Origin: Anastrepha obliqua
Lineage: Eukaryota > Arthropoda > Insecta > Diptera > Tephritidae
NCBI RefSeq assembly: GCF_027943255.1
Contig: NC_072896.1
Coordinates: forward strand, 930,001-994,000
Direction of reading: 5' to 3'
Length of the DNA: 64,000 nt
This document shows, piece by piece, positions 36,480-49,554 of this stretch (position 1 is the first letter of the stretch; each line of letters begins with the position of its first letter). Made by a program: the position numbers and the translations under genes. The notes under the pieces were generated by a model that did no database searches, had not been told where the DNA came from, and saw only the letters and a program-made list of their open reading frames with translations.

Positions 36480-37526
36480 TATTCTCGGCTGATCAACAAG
36501 TGCTGTAACTTGTATGAAAGAGTCCTGGAGGAATTGCTTCTAAGTACCTATGCTACTGTGCTTATATTTCTTCTGAATTGACACTACAAAGGCTTAAAAA
36601 CAATTTATTGGTAATGTTGCGATGACCAAATCCATTGTCAGTGGCGAAAGATTAAATGAAGTCGATACACCAGCACCATGTAGGGACGTTTTCTCTATAA
36701 CAATTGTGTTTATAATTTTAGAGATTTTCTCCGCCGGCTAAGGAGCCTTCTTTTTTAAAATAGTTTAAAAAAACTGGGTATTCTTACGTATGTATTTTGG
36801 AATGTGGGATTGGCGGACTTGCGGCAGACAACGAACGGATTAAAACGCCACTAATTTAATTCGACAATTCTGACTACCAAGGATAAGAAACAAACTAGAC
36901 GAACGGAAACAAACTAGAACGAAACAGAAAAGATATAATTTATAAGCAGAGTTGTGCCCACTTATTTCGCACATATTCTTACGCTCGTCTACTGAGTCGT
37001 GGTTCAGACGGCAAAGAGCATTGACTGCTTTGATTTTTCCGTATATCACCAGCACAACCTCATTTTTGCTGACCCCTGTCGCAACCAAACTGCTATCACA
37101 TCCTTAGGGGACCACAGCAAATCAGCTGATTCCCTCAAAATCGCTGAGAGCCAGCTAAAGATCTAGACAGATAGACCCAACTGGACGCGAACAGAGGAAT
37201 TTGTCACTCGGAATGGCTTAGGTGCATGCATTTTTGATAAACTGAGTACTAAAATAAAGTACTAAGTAATAGTTTTAATAATAAGGTGAGACAGGCTAGT
37301 CCTACTTATATGCATATATACTGCATACAGGGTGGGTAAATACCAAGTAAATATCTGCTTGGCAAAATGTGTGTATTTAAAGCTTTTCGCAAATTTGTAG
37401 GGCACCGAGACTGAATATTTTGTGAAATAAGTTTCAAATTTCGAAATTTTGATCACGTCGAGTGTCTGACTAACCAGAAATGTGTTTCAATTTGTGTCAC
37501 TACTATCTTAGCCATGGCTTGGAGCA
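36480..37526. other. Non-coding stretch, no gene seen
   Basis: No recognisable element. A frame at 37,088-36,840 on the minus strand has no motif. Confidence 0.4.
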
Positions 37527-37689
37527 ATGAACGGCCAGCTGTTACATTTTAGAAGTGCCCAATTGTTGTTTTTAGGGCAATCATTTTTATCGCTGCTGCT
37601 AATATTCACAACTTCCTTTGATTGCGTGGTGACTAGTCAAAATTCAGTTCCACTACCCACACGCACCACTGTTGCTGCTTTCGTACTTG
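37527..37689 (+). CDS. Candidate first coding exon with signal peptide, B
   Basis: ATG at 37,527 (context GAGCAATGAAC) starts MNGQLLHFRSAQ, followed by a strongly hydrophobic LLFLGQSFLSLLLIF and a polar stretch TTSFDCVVTSQNSV, which together look like a classical signal peptide with a plausible cleavage after the core. The frame continues VPLPTRTTVAAFVL and reaches CTTG|GTAAGC, a good donor, at 37,689/37,690: 54 codons plus one base, again phase 1. It shares strand and splice phase with the candidate at 35,698, so the two could be alternative first exons. The protein is not recognised. The alternative is a chance open frame. Confidence 0.35.
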
Positions 37690-37760
37690 GTAAGCTGTGG
37701 AGTAAGCAAAGGCGGATTCATTATAAAGGGTGCAAAACAAAATTTCCCAGATTATATATT

Positions 37761-37795
37761 CATATGTATGTATACATACATACATACATACACAT
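37761..37795. repeat. CATA microsatellite
   Basis: CATATGTATG then (TACA)n, five to six units, then CACATGAGCTCATG, which is itself a palindrome. Confidence 0.85.
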
Positions 37796-40778
37796 GAGCT
37801 CATGTCCGCTCACAGTGGCCATGGTAGCGGTGATGTCGAGCCCCTTTCGCAGTTAGCAATTTGGTTGTTGCTGCGATTACTGAGCCACTAGCGGGCTTAA
37901 GGAATGCAGGGGGCAAAGGAAGTCGAACATATCCTGCATACTGTAGTACGCAGTCGCTTGGGAAGTGCTCTGCATTGCATTTTTAATGCCTCAGCTTTTG
38001 TCAATGCGTGTACGTAATCACGATTAAACTGTCAACGGAATACTAATTAGATTTTGGATGGCTTTTTTGTGGGATTGACGGAGAGTTGCAGCTCAACAAG
38101 CTCACAATCACATGCATATAAGTACATAGAAACCCACACAGAGCACACACACATACACTAATGCAAATGAGCGCAACGGCTTGCTTCCCCCATGGCGAGG
38201 GAGGTTGACTTGTGTGAGTGTTGATGAAAATTGTTTGGCCTTCATGAAAAAAGGCTTTGAAACTTTTTGTAAATAAGCCATTATGTGTATGCGTGTGTAT
38301 TTATGTGATCTTTCGCGTATATATATTTTTATGTTTTATAGCTGTTTGATTAATGCGCTCACATAATATACAAACATACAAATATATGCACATACACATT
38401 CACACCTTGCTGCTGTTTAAAGGTAGGGCAAATTGTTTGGGGATTTAAAGCGTTGACGAGTCAATTGAATCGTTGATTGAATGACCGAGTGATTTTGATA
38501 AGGTAAGTGATGGGAAAATGATGAAAATTATTCATGAGCAAGCAAAAAACAGGTTGCCCTTTTCTAAAGTTTTTTCCAATTACATTTCGTTGTTAATTTT
38601 TTTATAAATTACGGCTTCAAAATTATTCCCCTATAACTTTTTCATAGCTTCAGCTATTTTATTTCGATTGAAAATACACAAGTGTTTGAATATCGAAAGA
38701 TAGAAATATTTTTTTCGTTCACAACTTCCGCTGCCCTCTACAAAAGTAAGTTATTGGTTCCTTTGGGACTACGGAATGAGTTTTTATCCAATTGGCTTTA
38801 AATTTCCCGCATTGTCGGTGCAAATAAGGGATTAAAATGTGGGGAACATTCCTACCTTACACACAACCTTCTTTGAACTATAATAGGCATGAAGTAGGTA
38901 CAGAAAAACTAAAGCTCAAAGGATACATTTCCGTTAGATGTTCAAATATATATGAAACTTTTTTTTGGCAGAAATATACTCAGAGTTTGCCAATGCCAAC
39001 CGTGACGCAACCGCTAATATCTTTTCTACCAGTTCATGCGGAATCCAAGTCCAGGCACTTCCAGATGGGAGTCGCGCACAAATCCATAGCACAAATTCAC
39101 AGCAGCAGCTATGACTAACCAATGATCAAAGTTATATAATTTCTAGAATTTTGTCTATGTGTTGATCTTAAAATTTAAATTTAATAAAATGTTCTTCGAT
39201 GGATACTGCAATTGTATGTTTAACTGAGTAACTAAATAGAATAGGAAAGTCATCAGTAGCTGGAAGAACTACCATCTTAGATAGCTTGACGAGTTGAAGC
39301 TATTTTGGTAACCTTATAAATGAGAGAGCTTTCAAGTTTTGGATTAATTTATTTTTTGTTTACTATTTTAAAGCGGATTTAGCGAAATATCTGTACTTGA
39401 AGAGTTGGTTTTCTTGTTGCGTGGGGATTGTTGTAGAAAAATATTCTACGTTACTGAATACGGCGGCCGCTGACCGAGTTACACATATCCTACTTTCCCA
39501 TTTGTTACAACCATTTATTTTCGCTGTGCGTCAATGGCCACCTTGCTCTTTGCCAAAGAATAATTAACTTCCGTGACCTACCACTGCTTGGCCAAATCAT
39601 TGTTAAAAAAAAACTCTCAACAAGTCACCAGTTCAATTTTCAAATGAATGTTGCTTATTAGTATCCTTTTGAATATACCGGGTAAAATTATATAAAATGT
39701 CTAAAAAAGCAACAAGAATCATTAATAAAAAACGGTAAATTCTGAAAACAAAACAGGTAATCGGTAAATGTAGTATTAGAATTTGCTTCTAAAGTATGGT
39801 AAATGCTGGGCGCTCTAAGCGTATGGGTGCTCTCGAAGGCATCGCTACCTATCATTCAGCGCACAAAGTTATCACCCAATCCTTTAGGCTACCGAATCAT
39901 CTCTTATAATTGAAATTATCCTTTTCATTGCTTTGATTTGGTTCTTTTCGATTTGTTTTTTAATTTCGGGCATGAAGTCACTGCTGGACGAAGTGTAAAA
40001 TTTGACCAACTTTTGCAAGACGTACGCGCTATGTAATAAGACCCAAACTATTTGCAAACACCAACAAATTTAAAGCTAAAATAATATAAGCCAAGTCTTG
40101 GTTCTACACCCCTAAAAATATCCCTTATTTGTATATTAAGTATTAAATAATTCTTCCATTAGTGTCCCATAGAAAATATTCAACTTAAATTGCCACAAAA
40201 CTTAAATAGCCACATGACTACATGTAACTACACAGCAGCATAGCCCACCTTCGGCTCTCTGCACTTGCTGACAGCCAGCATAACTTCTACTCCCCTAACC
40301 TAATTTCTACTCCCACCATATGCCGTGTCATGATTTATGCCGCTTTAGCGTGACATTGCAATGTGGTTTTTGTACATATTGACTAACAGCATGATACCGA
40401 CGCCTAGTGAAATGCGAATATAAATCCAATAGCAACAAATATAATAGGAAATGTCAAAACACCAACACCTCTAATGATTTGTTAGCTGCATAGTACCGAG
40501 GCATAAAAAAGAAGTCCACAAAAGTAAATATTAAAGGTGTTTGACCGATTATGACAATAAAATATGTGATGAGTGTTGGCTTGATAATTTATGGCCGCAT
40601 TTTTTATGCGTCTCGGTGCGTTCAGCTTTTGGTTGAAAAAGTTTTCATAAATTATGACGTTAAGCATTATTTAGAAAAAAGCTTGCTTTTGCAAAGAAAT
40701 GTTTTTTGCAGGATGAATAAAAAAGTTATTAAAAATATCTACTTTATGTCACAATTAATGTATATAGTTATATTATAA
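37796..40778. other. Non-coding stretch, no gene seen
   Basis: CA/TG-rich words between 38,100 and 38,410, otherwise unremarkable AT-rich DNA. Confidence 0.4.
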
Positions 40779-41125
40779 TGTTACATCCAACTATACTTAG
40801 TTACATGATCACCCTATATACGTATATACCCATTCTTATATTATATCTACTCTTAATTCTAACTTAATCTTACTCTTATATATAATTACTTATGCTAACT
40901 CTTATGTAAAGCAACAACTGCTTTACATACTTTCTCACACTCTACACCCACACGCTTACTCACGCACTCAACATACACACAACATGCATTCCTACATTCA
41001 TTGCTAGTTTTACTTTCTCCCATTCTCATTAAATGTAAAATATTAGTTAAGCTTTAAGCTAAGAAGAGTCTTTGTAAAAAGAGGAGTTAAATAAAGTTCT
41101 TTGACATGAGAAGACGTTTGACTTC
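40779..41125 (+). mobile_element. Possible solo LTR
   Basis: The block starts TGTTACATCCAAC, contains TATA-like TCTTATATATAATTAC, a C/A-rich middle, and a polyadenylation-like GTTAAATAAAGTTCTTTGAC followed about 20 bases later by GTTTGACTTCTTA. That order (TG start, promoter-like box, AATAAA, short tail) resembles a retrotransposon LTR. The end does not show a clean CA, and no certain target duplication was found. Without a second copy this is only a suggestion. Confidence 0.25.
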
Positions 41126-41206
41126 TTATTATATTTATTTAGTATTCGATTGGAAGTGCGTGGCGCCTCAATCCATTCATATTTAGTAAATCAGCACAAC
41201 AAAGGG

Positions 41207-41690
41207 TCTTTCAAAAGACGCGCCAAGATGTTATTTTAAAATAAAAAAGCAAACATTTAGATTCTTTCCGCTTTCACCATTTTTTGTTCGAAATATGTCT
41301 CTTAACAATTATATGTGAAAAATGACATCACGCACAGGTAAAACCTACCAAATAGTCGATTAATGAATGCCCTATTGTTGAGTACAGCCAGATTTCGGTG
41401 TTGAAGATGGTTCAGCAACATTTTACGCTACAGCAGAATTATTCTGAATACAACGTCCAGTTTTTGGTCACCAGTCCTTTTTCTATCCTCGACAGAACCA
41501 ACTGCTTGGAACTTTTTCACCATACATCATTTTGAAACGGCTCCTTCGGACGATTATTTCCACTAAAACTATTGCGAATTTTTCGATATGTGGTTCTTAA
41601 AGTTTTCAATGATTTTAACTCGTTGTTCTATCGTGCAAAATTTGGTTGGTAAAACTAGACAAATATCAAAGATGACACATAAAACTGGAA
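41207..41690 (-). mobile_element. DD41D-type element relic with fused N- and C-terminal ends
   Basis: Starts on the plus strand with AAGGGTCTTTCAAAAGACGC, a likely terminal repeat that has a short internal palindrome. On the minus strand, CTIEQRVKIIENFKN near 41,640 matches the N-terminal helix-turn-helix of DUF4817-type transposases, KKFQAVGSVEDRKRTGDQK resembles the FxxTGSVxDxxRTGR linker, and VRDVIFHI near 41,320 matches the end of the gene (GHLPDVIFHT). The entire catalytic core is missing. The right terminal repeat is not clear. Evidence is short motifs only. Confidence 0.5.
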
Positions 41691-41734
41691 ATTGGAAGAC
41701 CGTTTATATACAATATTAACAATATTAACATTAA

Positions 41735-42760
41735 GTTAAATCCTAGTTCCTTCCAAGAAATCATGCTCAAGTATTCCTTCGGCTGTCTTCTATAACGAAA
41801 CTCAAGCACATACTCCTATAGATGCAGCCAATCTTTTTGCAGATGTTTTTTGTTCAAATTTTCAAGTAGACTCTGATTTAATTCATGAGTTTCGCAAATT
41901 TTCTTCTGTATGCCGATGATTTAAAGATGTACTCGGGGATTGCAAGTACAGTGAACTCTTTACACCTTCAATCTGCTTTAGATAACGTTGTTGCTTGGTG
42001 TAAAAGAACTAAGTTAGATTTAAATGCAAGCAAGTGTTTTTATATTTCTTATTCTAAATCTTGTTCTCTAATACCCACTTCCTACTACATTTGTGATTCT
42101 AGTTTATCCAATCGAAGTGAAATTACTGATCTTGGTTTGGTATTTGATCCTAAATTCCCTTTTCAAAAGCATTTAGATCACGCCATTTCAAAGTCTTAAT
42201 CCGTACTTGCGTTTATTCGACGTTTTAGTTAGGACTTTGTTGATCCATATACTCCAAAGTTGTTATATACGTCTCTGGTGCGTTCGAAGTTGGAATACGC
42301 CGTCTTTATTTGGATACCATATTATGCGTGTCATATTAGTAGGCTTGAACGTGTCCAGAAAGCTTTTGTGCGTTATGCTTTGCGTTCTTTAAATTTCACT
42401 GATCCAATTCCATCCTATAAAAGTCGGTGCTTGCTCATAAATCTAAAATCACTAGATATTATTCTATTCTCTCATTCTCTATTCTCTCTTCTTATGCTCT
42501 TCTCTCAATTACTTTCCTTTTCGATTTGATAAATGAAGTTATTGACTACTCGAGAAAATCAATTTCAATATCCCTCAGCGAAGCTTATGGAATTATAATT
42601 TTTTCTGGGTAGGGATGGTAACAACTAATTATGCTTCCAATGATCCGATTTCTAGAACTCTGGGTGACTTTAATTCGCTTTCAAATCATACTGGTCTGGA
42701 TTTTTCTTCCACAAAGAATCACTTCAAATTGGTTCTAAATGAATTGTTGAACTAAGTCCT
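41735..42760 (+). mobile_element. CR1/Jockey-like LINE, 5' truncated, with internal deletion
   Basis: An upstream segment reads IPSAVFYNETQAHTPIDAAN, LFADVFCSNFQ, which normally precedes the reverse transcriptase. It jumps directly to SFANFLLYADDLKMYS, so RT motifs A and B (about 150 residues) are deleted. Then come LDNVVAWCKRTKLDLNASKC, DLGLVFDPKFPFQKHLD, and after frameshifts LYTSLVRSKLEYAVFIW, ERVQKAFVRYALRSLNF, CLLINLKSL and, near 42,610-42,750, NYASNDPISRTLGDFN to the terminal stop. This is the thumb and C-terminal region of CR1/Jockey-type elements. It is multiply broken. An AT-rich 3' untranslated region follows. Confidence 0.9.
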
Positions 42761-45012
42761 TAGTATTATCTAATAATCCTCCTCCGTAAACTATAAGAAA
42801 TGTTATCTTTTTCTTTCACTCATTACAATTGAAACTAGTTAATTATAAGTTTAATTTTAATTTGATTAATTTATTTAGCATTAATTTGTTTTCACTGTCT
42901 GTAAGAAATAATGTATTTTTTAGAGTATTATTTAATTAATTAAAATGCAAGCTTTTCTCATAAAAAAAATATTAAGTGAACAAATACAGCCCTCATGTTT
43001 TTGCATTTTTACTTTTACTATTCAACAGAAATTAATAGAGCCTCTCTTCAGTTATACTAGACTCAGATCTGAAGTTAATTTTTCAATTCACGCATGCATC
43101 CCTTTAGGTTATGTTGGGCTAGATTGAGTGGCACACATCCAACACATCACTTTAGGTGATGCAAAACTATATTCTTGTATATATTAAGATTAACATTATT
43201 GCCTCCTAGAGTTTTTGTGGATTAGCTAGAACTCTACAGAACGACAAGGAGGGGCCACCTGCCATACATCATAATTGAAGATATCCGAAATGGAGCAGCA
43301 TCCATCACGATGTTAATATTTTTTGGGACCGGACGGCATTCAAATATTTCGTTACTTCTTCTTCAAAAAATTTTTAATAGTTTTGCCACTAAAATATTTT
43401 TATATCAATTTTTATTAAAATATCAATTTTTATTTATTAAAATATTAATATTAATGCTAGAAATTATAAATATTTTTAAGTTTGCTTTAATGTTAAAAAA
43501 AAATTTTTTGTTGAGGTAAGTATTGAAATTCAATTTTTTTCGTATTTCTACGTTTATTTTGCTTATATCAAACATCAGTAACATCACCGATTAGAGTAAT
43601 ACTTAGTAATTTATAAGACATTTTCAATAAAAATAATTAATTCCCTTCACGTATTAGAAAGTATTTAAAAATTTTGCCTAAATTTTTCGGAATTGACTTT
43701 CAATTTCTCCTAGGTAACATACCCTCACTCATGGCACTGCTATATGGAACACAGTTAAGGATATCTGTTAAGAAAAGCAAATGGAAAATGGTTCTACAGT
43801 CCTTCAATTTCTTTTAGTCTTTCTCTTAAGACTACTTTTTCTAAGCCCCAATACCTTGAAGTGCCCTATAGACGCTTCAATTGTGCCAGATTTTCCTCTT
43901 ATTTCGCTTCTGTGCTATTCTTTCTTGTGTGTTCTTTAAAGTTTCTGCCTGCAGTTGATATCGATTTTCATCCAAAAATTATTACTAATCCTTGTTTAAG
44001 CTGCATGTACCTGAAAAGCAAAACTTTTAACGCAAATTAAGAAGTCCCTGGAGCATATTTGAAATTATTTTGAATAATTACAGAACTTTTTTTTTTCATT
44101 AGCGCAAATAATCCACAGCTTAAGTATGCAATGAAACATTTAAATGCAATTCATTTCCAAACGTTAAGCTGGCGAAGTTAAAAGGCATTCGAATAAAGCT
44201 ATTAGTCAAAATTCAAAGAGTCTATAATTATTTCGAGTAGGCAAATAATAGCCGTAGGTCGTAATATACATAATACTATTGCATGTAATATTCTTCATCA
44301 AACTTCAATTGGTTAAGACCGCCTACAAAGTCAGAGCATTCGTTTGTCCATAATAACTTGTAAAAGTAGCAAGCATAGCTTTAGGCGCTTAACAGAATTC
44401 TAATGCAAATAACCGTAAATACTTAATTTTGAACTTCACAAGCTAATTTTTGCTTTTAATTTGGAATTTATGCTATTTGCACATGCACTATTGATACATG
44501 CTTGAATGCGATTCCACATGAACACACACACTCACAGGTATGCGATGCAGCATTACAAGCGCACACACTGGAATAATTTCTATGTGGATTGTGGAAAGTA
44601 TGTATAATTTCGTGTATGCGGCGTGGTTAGTATGCCGAAAATCTCTCCGATACTTTACACTTTCGCACACATTAAAGTGTTAATCGCCTAAAAGTACAAA
44701 ATATTTTACGTAAAATTTTGCAAATAACCCGAAACTGTGGGTTGCTTTGGCTGAGTATCTGTTGGCTGCCGTTTGGCGCCTATTGGTTTGTCTGCTGCGT
44801 GGCAGCATACCTTTTAAAACGCACTTTGCGGTTGTAAAATTATATTGTGGTCAGTATATAAATTTCAGGCAACCACACAAAAACACAGACGCACCCACAA
44901 CCTGCACGATGAAAGAGCGAACGCAATGCGACCACAGAATCCCACAAAAGCAATAGCGAAGTGGGTGGATGTAATTGGTAAAAGTGCATATGTATATGTA
45001 TATGCATATAAA
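42761..45012. other. Non-coding stretch, no gene seen
   Basis: Very AT-rich, particularly 43,370-43,500 (ATTAAAATATTAATATT). The first 200 bases probably include the LINE's 3' untranslated region. No coding motif. Confidence 0.4.
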
Positions 45013-45537
45013 CAGGGTGTGCATCAATCCAGGATCTACATAAATCCAAGATCGCATAAAATTTAACCCATATTGTAATCGTTATGCGCTTGCATAATTT
45101 GAAATTTGAAGGGGTAAAGTCTAAGTTCCTTCCTCACTATTTCAGGCATAAGAGTGTTTGGAAGTCCTAGCGTAGCCGTTCTTTGTAGCGGCGAGTTCAA
45201 AATATCATTTGTTCTCAGTGTCCGGATTGGCGTCGAACTTGGGCTCTTACCACCGAATTTTTTGCCCGGGACCTTCGCACTTGAATGAATCAAATCTGCA
45301 CTTGAGCGTATCGTAGCCGTCGAATATTGAAACGTGAACAAAAGTTACGACGAGCTGTTGCATACGAGTGCTTACCTTTGAAATATGCTCCGATTGGGAA
45401 CGCAGATTGTTCTCCCGCCCTCCGCGACATCGTGACTAAATAATCGAGGCTAATGCCGTCCCAACCCCCGCTCGATACACTCTGCGGTTAGGGATAAACT
45501 TTAAATGTACACCCTAATTCTGCCCCCGGACACCCTG
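45013..45537 (-). mobile_element. DD41D-type element relic, N-terminal domain only
   Basis: Bounded by CAGGGTGTGC inward at 45,013 and, on the other side, TGCCCCCGGACACCCTG ending 45,537 next to TA. On the minus strand it reads GAYFKGKHSYATARRNFCSR, then in another frame SSAKVPGKKFGGKSPSST and LNSPLQRTATLGL, then EIVRKELRLYPFKFQIMQAH. These correspond to the helix-turn-helix start, the FxxTGS linker and the VRRILHKELxLHPYKxQxVQ segment of DUF4817-type transposases. All three catalytic residues are absent. The block is GC-richer than its surroundings. Confidence 0.75.
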
Positions 45538-45692
45538 TATATATCAGTGGTTGCCAATAATAATATGAGCAATAAGGACAGCAATTTAAAAATTGTGCAT
45601 TCAAACATGCTTATGCAGCATACATTGAGCAATAATGCACTTAATACAAAAATAAATTAAATGTTTAAAAAGTACACAAGCGAACATTCGAA

Positions 45693-46046
45693 ATGCGCCC
45701 AAGTAATGCTGATGTGGGTGAGGTTCTGAGCTATGGCCTGGAACTCGCATCTTGTCCAATATTACTGAGCATTATAAGGAGAGCATTCGACATCCATAGC
45801 CATGTGCTGGAAAATATCGATCCTGTGCGCGAATTGATCACTTACCGCGAGATTGAGACATTTTTGGGCATTAGTATGACGAACAGCAATAAGATTTTGC
45901 ATGATCACTTTGTGGTCGCATAATCACTTTGTGTTCGCATTGGATCTGACACATTTAGAAAAACGCCTTGGAAATGCGTCTGGGCAAAATGCTTTGGGAA
46001 TTGGCTCAAACGAATTGTATATTGGAGAATATTTTGAAAATCAATG
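45693..46046 (+). pseudogene. Unrecognised ORF broken by a 19-bp tandem duplication
   Basis: From ATG 45,693 the frame has balanced, coding-like codon use and amino-acid composition: MRPSNADVGEVLSYG, SIIRRAFDIHSHVLEN, IDPVRELITYREIETFLG, NKILHDHFVVA, then TAA at 45,921. The sequence around the stop is an imperfect tandem duplication (ATCACTTTGTGGTCGCATA then ATCACTTTGTGTTCGCAT). The reading frame that follows the second unit continues LDLTHLEKRLGNASGQNALG and stops at about 46,046, so the duplication appears to have split a longer frame of about 110 codons. No family recognised. It may be a processed or decayed gene, or an unknown transposon's gene. No introns or poly-A tail were seen. Confidence 0.35.
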
Positions 46047-49000
46047 AAAGCGTTTTGAGTCACCAAGGTTTAGTTTTTCATTGGTAGGCCAGAAATATAT
46101 CATAAATAGCAACCCCAGCACATCTCTGAAACTTTGCTCAGTTATGACTGCTCTGTGTATTGGCCGTGAATGCACGAATGCCTGCAAACAAACGAATAGC
46201 AATGGCGTTGCGTGAGGAGGCGTAACGTAAGTATGCTTTAATTTGCCATGAGAGGAAATTGAATGTAGTAAAGGAAACAATAGTATTTGAGTTATAAATA
46301 CATATGTAATGCCAAAGAAAAAATATTTGGGTGATAAAAGTATTTTACACCAAAAGTGTACATGCACAATTATCAATTTTTCTGATAACTCCAGTTTTTG
46401 CTTAGTTTTCAGCAAATCGTTTCAACTCTCTTCTGTTATGTAGCGACGGAACTATTGAGAAATTTACTCCAATAGGCGCTATGCTGATACTACTCCTTAT
46501 TCACAGCAGTCTCACGCTTACTAATTAGAATTGAGTAGATTACAACAGATGTCTGTGAATTCATAAAGACTCAACTATTTGACGCCAACTATTTGCGAAT
46601 TCGAGTGCATTTTCTACTGTAATTCAAAAATGTTAGCAAGCAATTATTGCAACTTTATTTTATTTTATTTTTGGACACATCAAAACTCAGTACGTCTGCA
46701 GAGCGATAGGAAGAAACAAAAATACCCAATCGAGTTGTTTGAAAAAGCTGCCCACTTTTTTGCTGTTTCGCTGTAAGTGTTATTACTGTCGTTAGTACAT
46801 CCCATTATGCCCACCTCGACATCCTTTATTACATAATACCTTGATTTTACATTCTTTATTGAACACCCATACATTTCGCTATTCTGTTTCAATATATTTT
46901 TTATTCTTTTTTTCATTGAGCCAAAAGAATTTTATTGTTTCGTATTAAAAGTGCGGTGTGCGGCAGAAGGTAGTGAAATGCAGGAGATGGAGCGAAACGA
47001 TATTAAAATCGGTCAAAATACACGGCACAAGCTGTCTCTGCCACAAGTATCGCTATATGCGCCAAAATGAGGGGCATGTCGGTGAAGGACAAGTGCACAA
47101 GAGAAAATTTTGCGCGCTAAAAGGCAATAATAAAGCTTATGTGGGAATTTGAGTGCTGGCACATATGCACGCGAGTGTGCATGGCTGTGCGTGTGGGAGG
47201 GGTCATAAAAAAATTCTGCTGGGCGAACGTTTTGCTATGAATCCGGCGAACGCTTACGAAATTGAATATTTCAATTGTCTACTTTTAGGCGTGATCCCAC
47301 TCACTGATACACGCACGCACGCCTGCAATGATTTTCTGGTGGATTTTATTGGCTTTTGTTGCACTTTGAAATGTGATAACAGACTCGCCATCGGCAATTT
47401 ATGACTGCCGCGCACATTTGTTTGTTCATTAGTTTGTGTGTGTGTGTGTGTGTCTACATTTTGTTGTTTGTGGCTGGTTTATTAGCATCACTCAGTTGGT
47501 GGCATACTCACTTTTCTGATTTTACTTTACGGCTGTTTAAGGTTGAGCTCGTTTTATTGCGTTTAATAGCCAAATTGTGTTGTGCAAATAAAAATTTTTC
47601 GAATTGTTGGCTATGAATTTTTTATGAGTACAAAATGACTTTTGGAACCTTCAACATTTGGTGAATTTTCATATCAAATGCATTTTGGGTTTCAAATGTG
47701 TTTACTCTTTATAATTTAATTTTTAAAGGTGTTTATTTTTGGTTTCTTCATTGAATTTCTCGTCCTCATTCGTCATAATTACTATCGCGAGCCAGGCAAT
47801 AAGACAGTCATGGGATGGCCGGTAGAGAATTGCTTAAACTTGTATTGCCTGAGTAGCTTAACTTGCTCTAAAACACGGAAAAATGGTATTATTGTTATCA
47901 TTTATTAGAAAAGATATATATTCATTACACCTAACTACAGGCAGGAGTGCAAGCTACAATGGACATCGTCTCAAGAAAAAAATATTCTTGCAGTTTAGTT
48001 TGAGGCTGCTTTTTATATCTCAAAATTCCAATTAAAAGGCACTAGTGTGCCTTCCTTACTGGAATAATAGATGGACAGGAAGTTTAAAAAAATGGGTTGC
48101 GCATAAAATTTTAAAGCTACAATATTCCGTATTGTCTGCTGATTGAATTATTTATATATTGTGAAATTCCTTACCTTACAATGCTGAGATCCTTCCGATA
48201 ATAAAAAAAATGCTCACTTGTTTTCACTTCTTTTTGAATTTTTATGGAAACGGTTTTCAACTCCTTGTCTTAATATTGAAGAAGTACTTTTGTTTATGCG
48301 CTGTTGCTTTTATATAGGGGAATATCTGAGCTAAGTTGATTTAAGAGATGAACTCTTTTCTGAGTTTTTGTTGTCTTCATGAATCTAGCGGTATTAATGA
48401 GAATTTGTGTTAGAATATATTTTTCAAAATTTCGTGCAAATTACCAAATGTTTTATTAACATTTAAAGAAGCGAGACGATATAAAGTAAATTTCGCATAC
48501 AAGGCAAAGTTTAAATGAATAACAAAGAAGGCGAACACAAATTGTTAAGCGCATAGTCACAGGCAATAAACAGTGAAATATATTATCTTTATTTAAATTG
48601 ATTCTGACTTACATTTTCTGTACATCTTCCACCGCGCATTTCCTTCATTTATAAGCAAAGTATGAGTCATTGCTCCGGCTGATCGAAGTCAAATTGCTTC
48701 CGCCCATTCAAAGCCATACTTAAAAGCTGAAAAAACAAATTCAAAAGAGAAGAACATTCTGCGTTCGGGAGCCGTTATCTCCACAGATATAACCATCATT
48801 ATGTTGGAAAAAGCAAAGTTCTCAGCAGAAGTTGTAACTTGTTAATAGCCAAAGCGAGAAGCACAACACTACTCCAGCAGCAGTAAAAAGACGCTGGCTT
48901 CAGCAACAACAAAAAAATGTTTTTCGAAGCATTACCAAACTGTCTGGTTATGGTTTCCGCATGCCTCATTGATAGCGCGCCCATAAATATGTTTTACCTA

Positions 49001-49545
49001 ATTTGCGAAAAGTTGATGGTCGATGTTTGATTTGACTGCGATGGCGTCTTTCTGCAATATTGAGAGTAGACACTAGAAAAATGGGAACAAATGTAGCGAA
49101 ATTATCGATTACATCATCAATGGCAGCAGCTTCGAGAGCAGAAAGGGCAGCATTAAAAACTGCGAAGATGCGCCAGTCATTCAAGCAACAGAAAAACCTA
49201 ATGACACATAAATGCTTTCGTACTTCCATTTGTCATTTTGTATATTTTCTATTTTCACTATTTCTAAAGTTCTCTTTAGATGCTCGTTTCGATTATCACA
49301 TAAGTGGAAAAATTGAAGTTTTGGCTGAATCATAGTAATATTAGTTAGATTTACAAAAGATTAGATGAGCTGCTATTTGAGTGAATTAATATACGGCTCC
49401 TAACCTCTTCTCGTGTGGCGTAGATAGGTGAGTTCTAGGTCCGGGGCGAAGAGCACTTTTTTGTAAGCTTTGTTTTAGCACATTGCGGCTTCTTCGCTTC
49501 GGAGTTCTTCTAATTAAGGCGAAGATTATGGCTTATCTGCTACTA
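46047..49545. other. Non-coding stretch with a (TG)n microsatellite
   Basis: No gene recognised. A perfect (TG)9 lies at 47,435-47,452. The 48,800-49,200 part is rich in AGCA words. The frames present are not convincing. Confidence 0.45.
47435..47452. repeat. (TG)9 microsatellite
   Basis: Nine uninterrupted TG units following AGTT. Confidence 0.95.
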
Positions 49546-49554
49546 GAGCTTATA
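49546..49554. repeat. SINE target-site duplication, left
   Basis: GAGCTTATA, repeated at 49,863-49,871 on the far side of the SINE. Confidence 0.75.
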
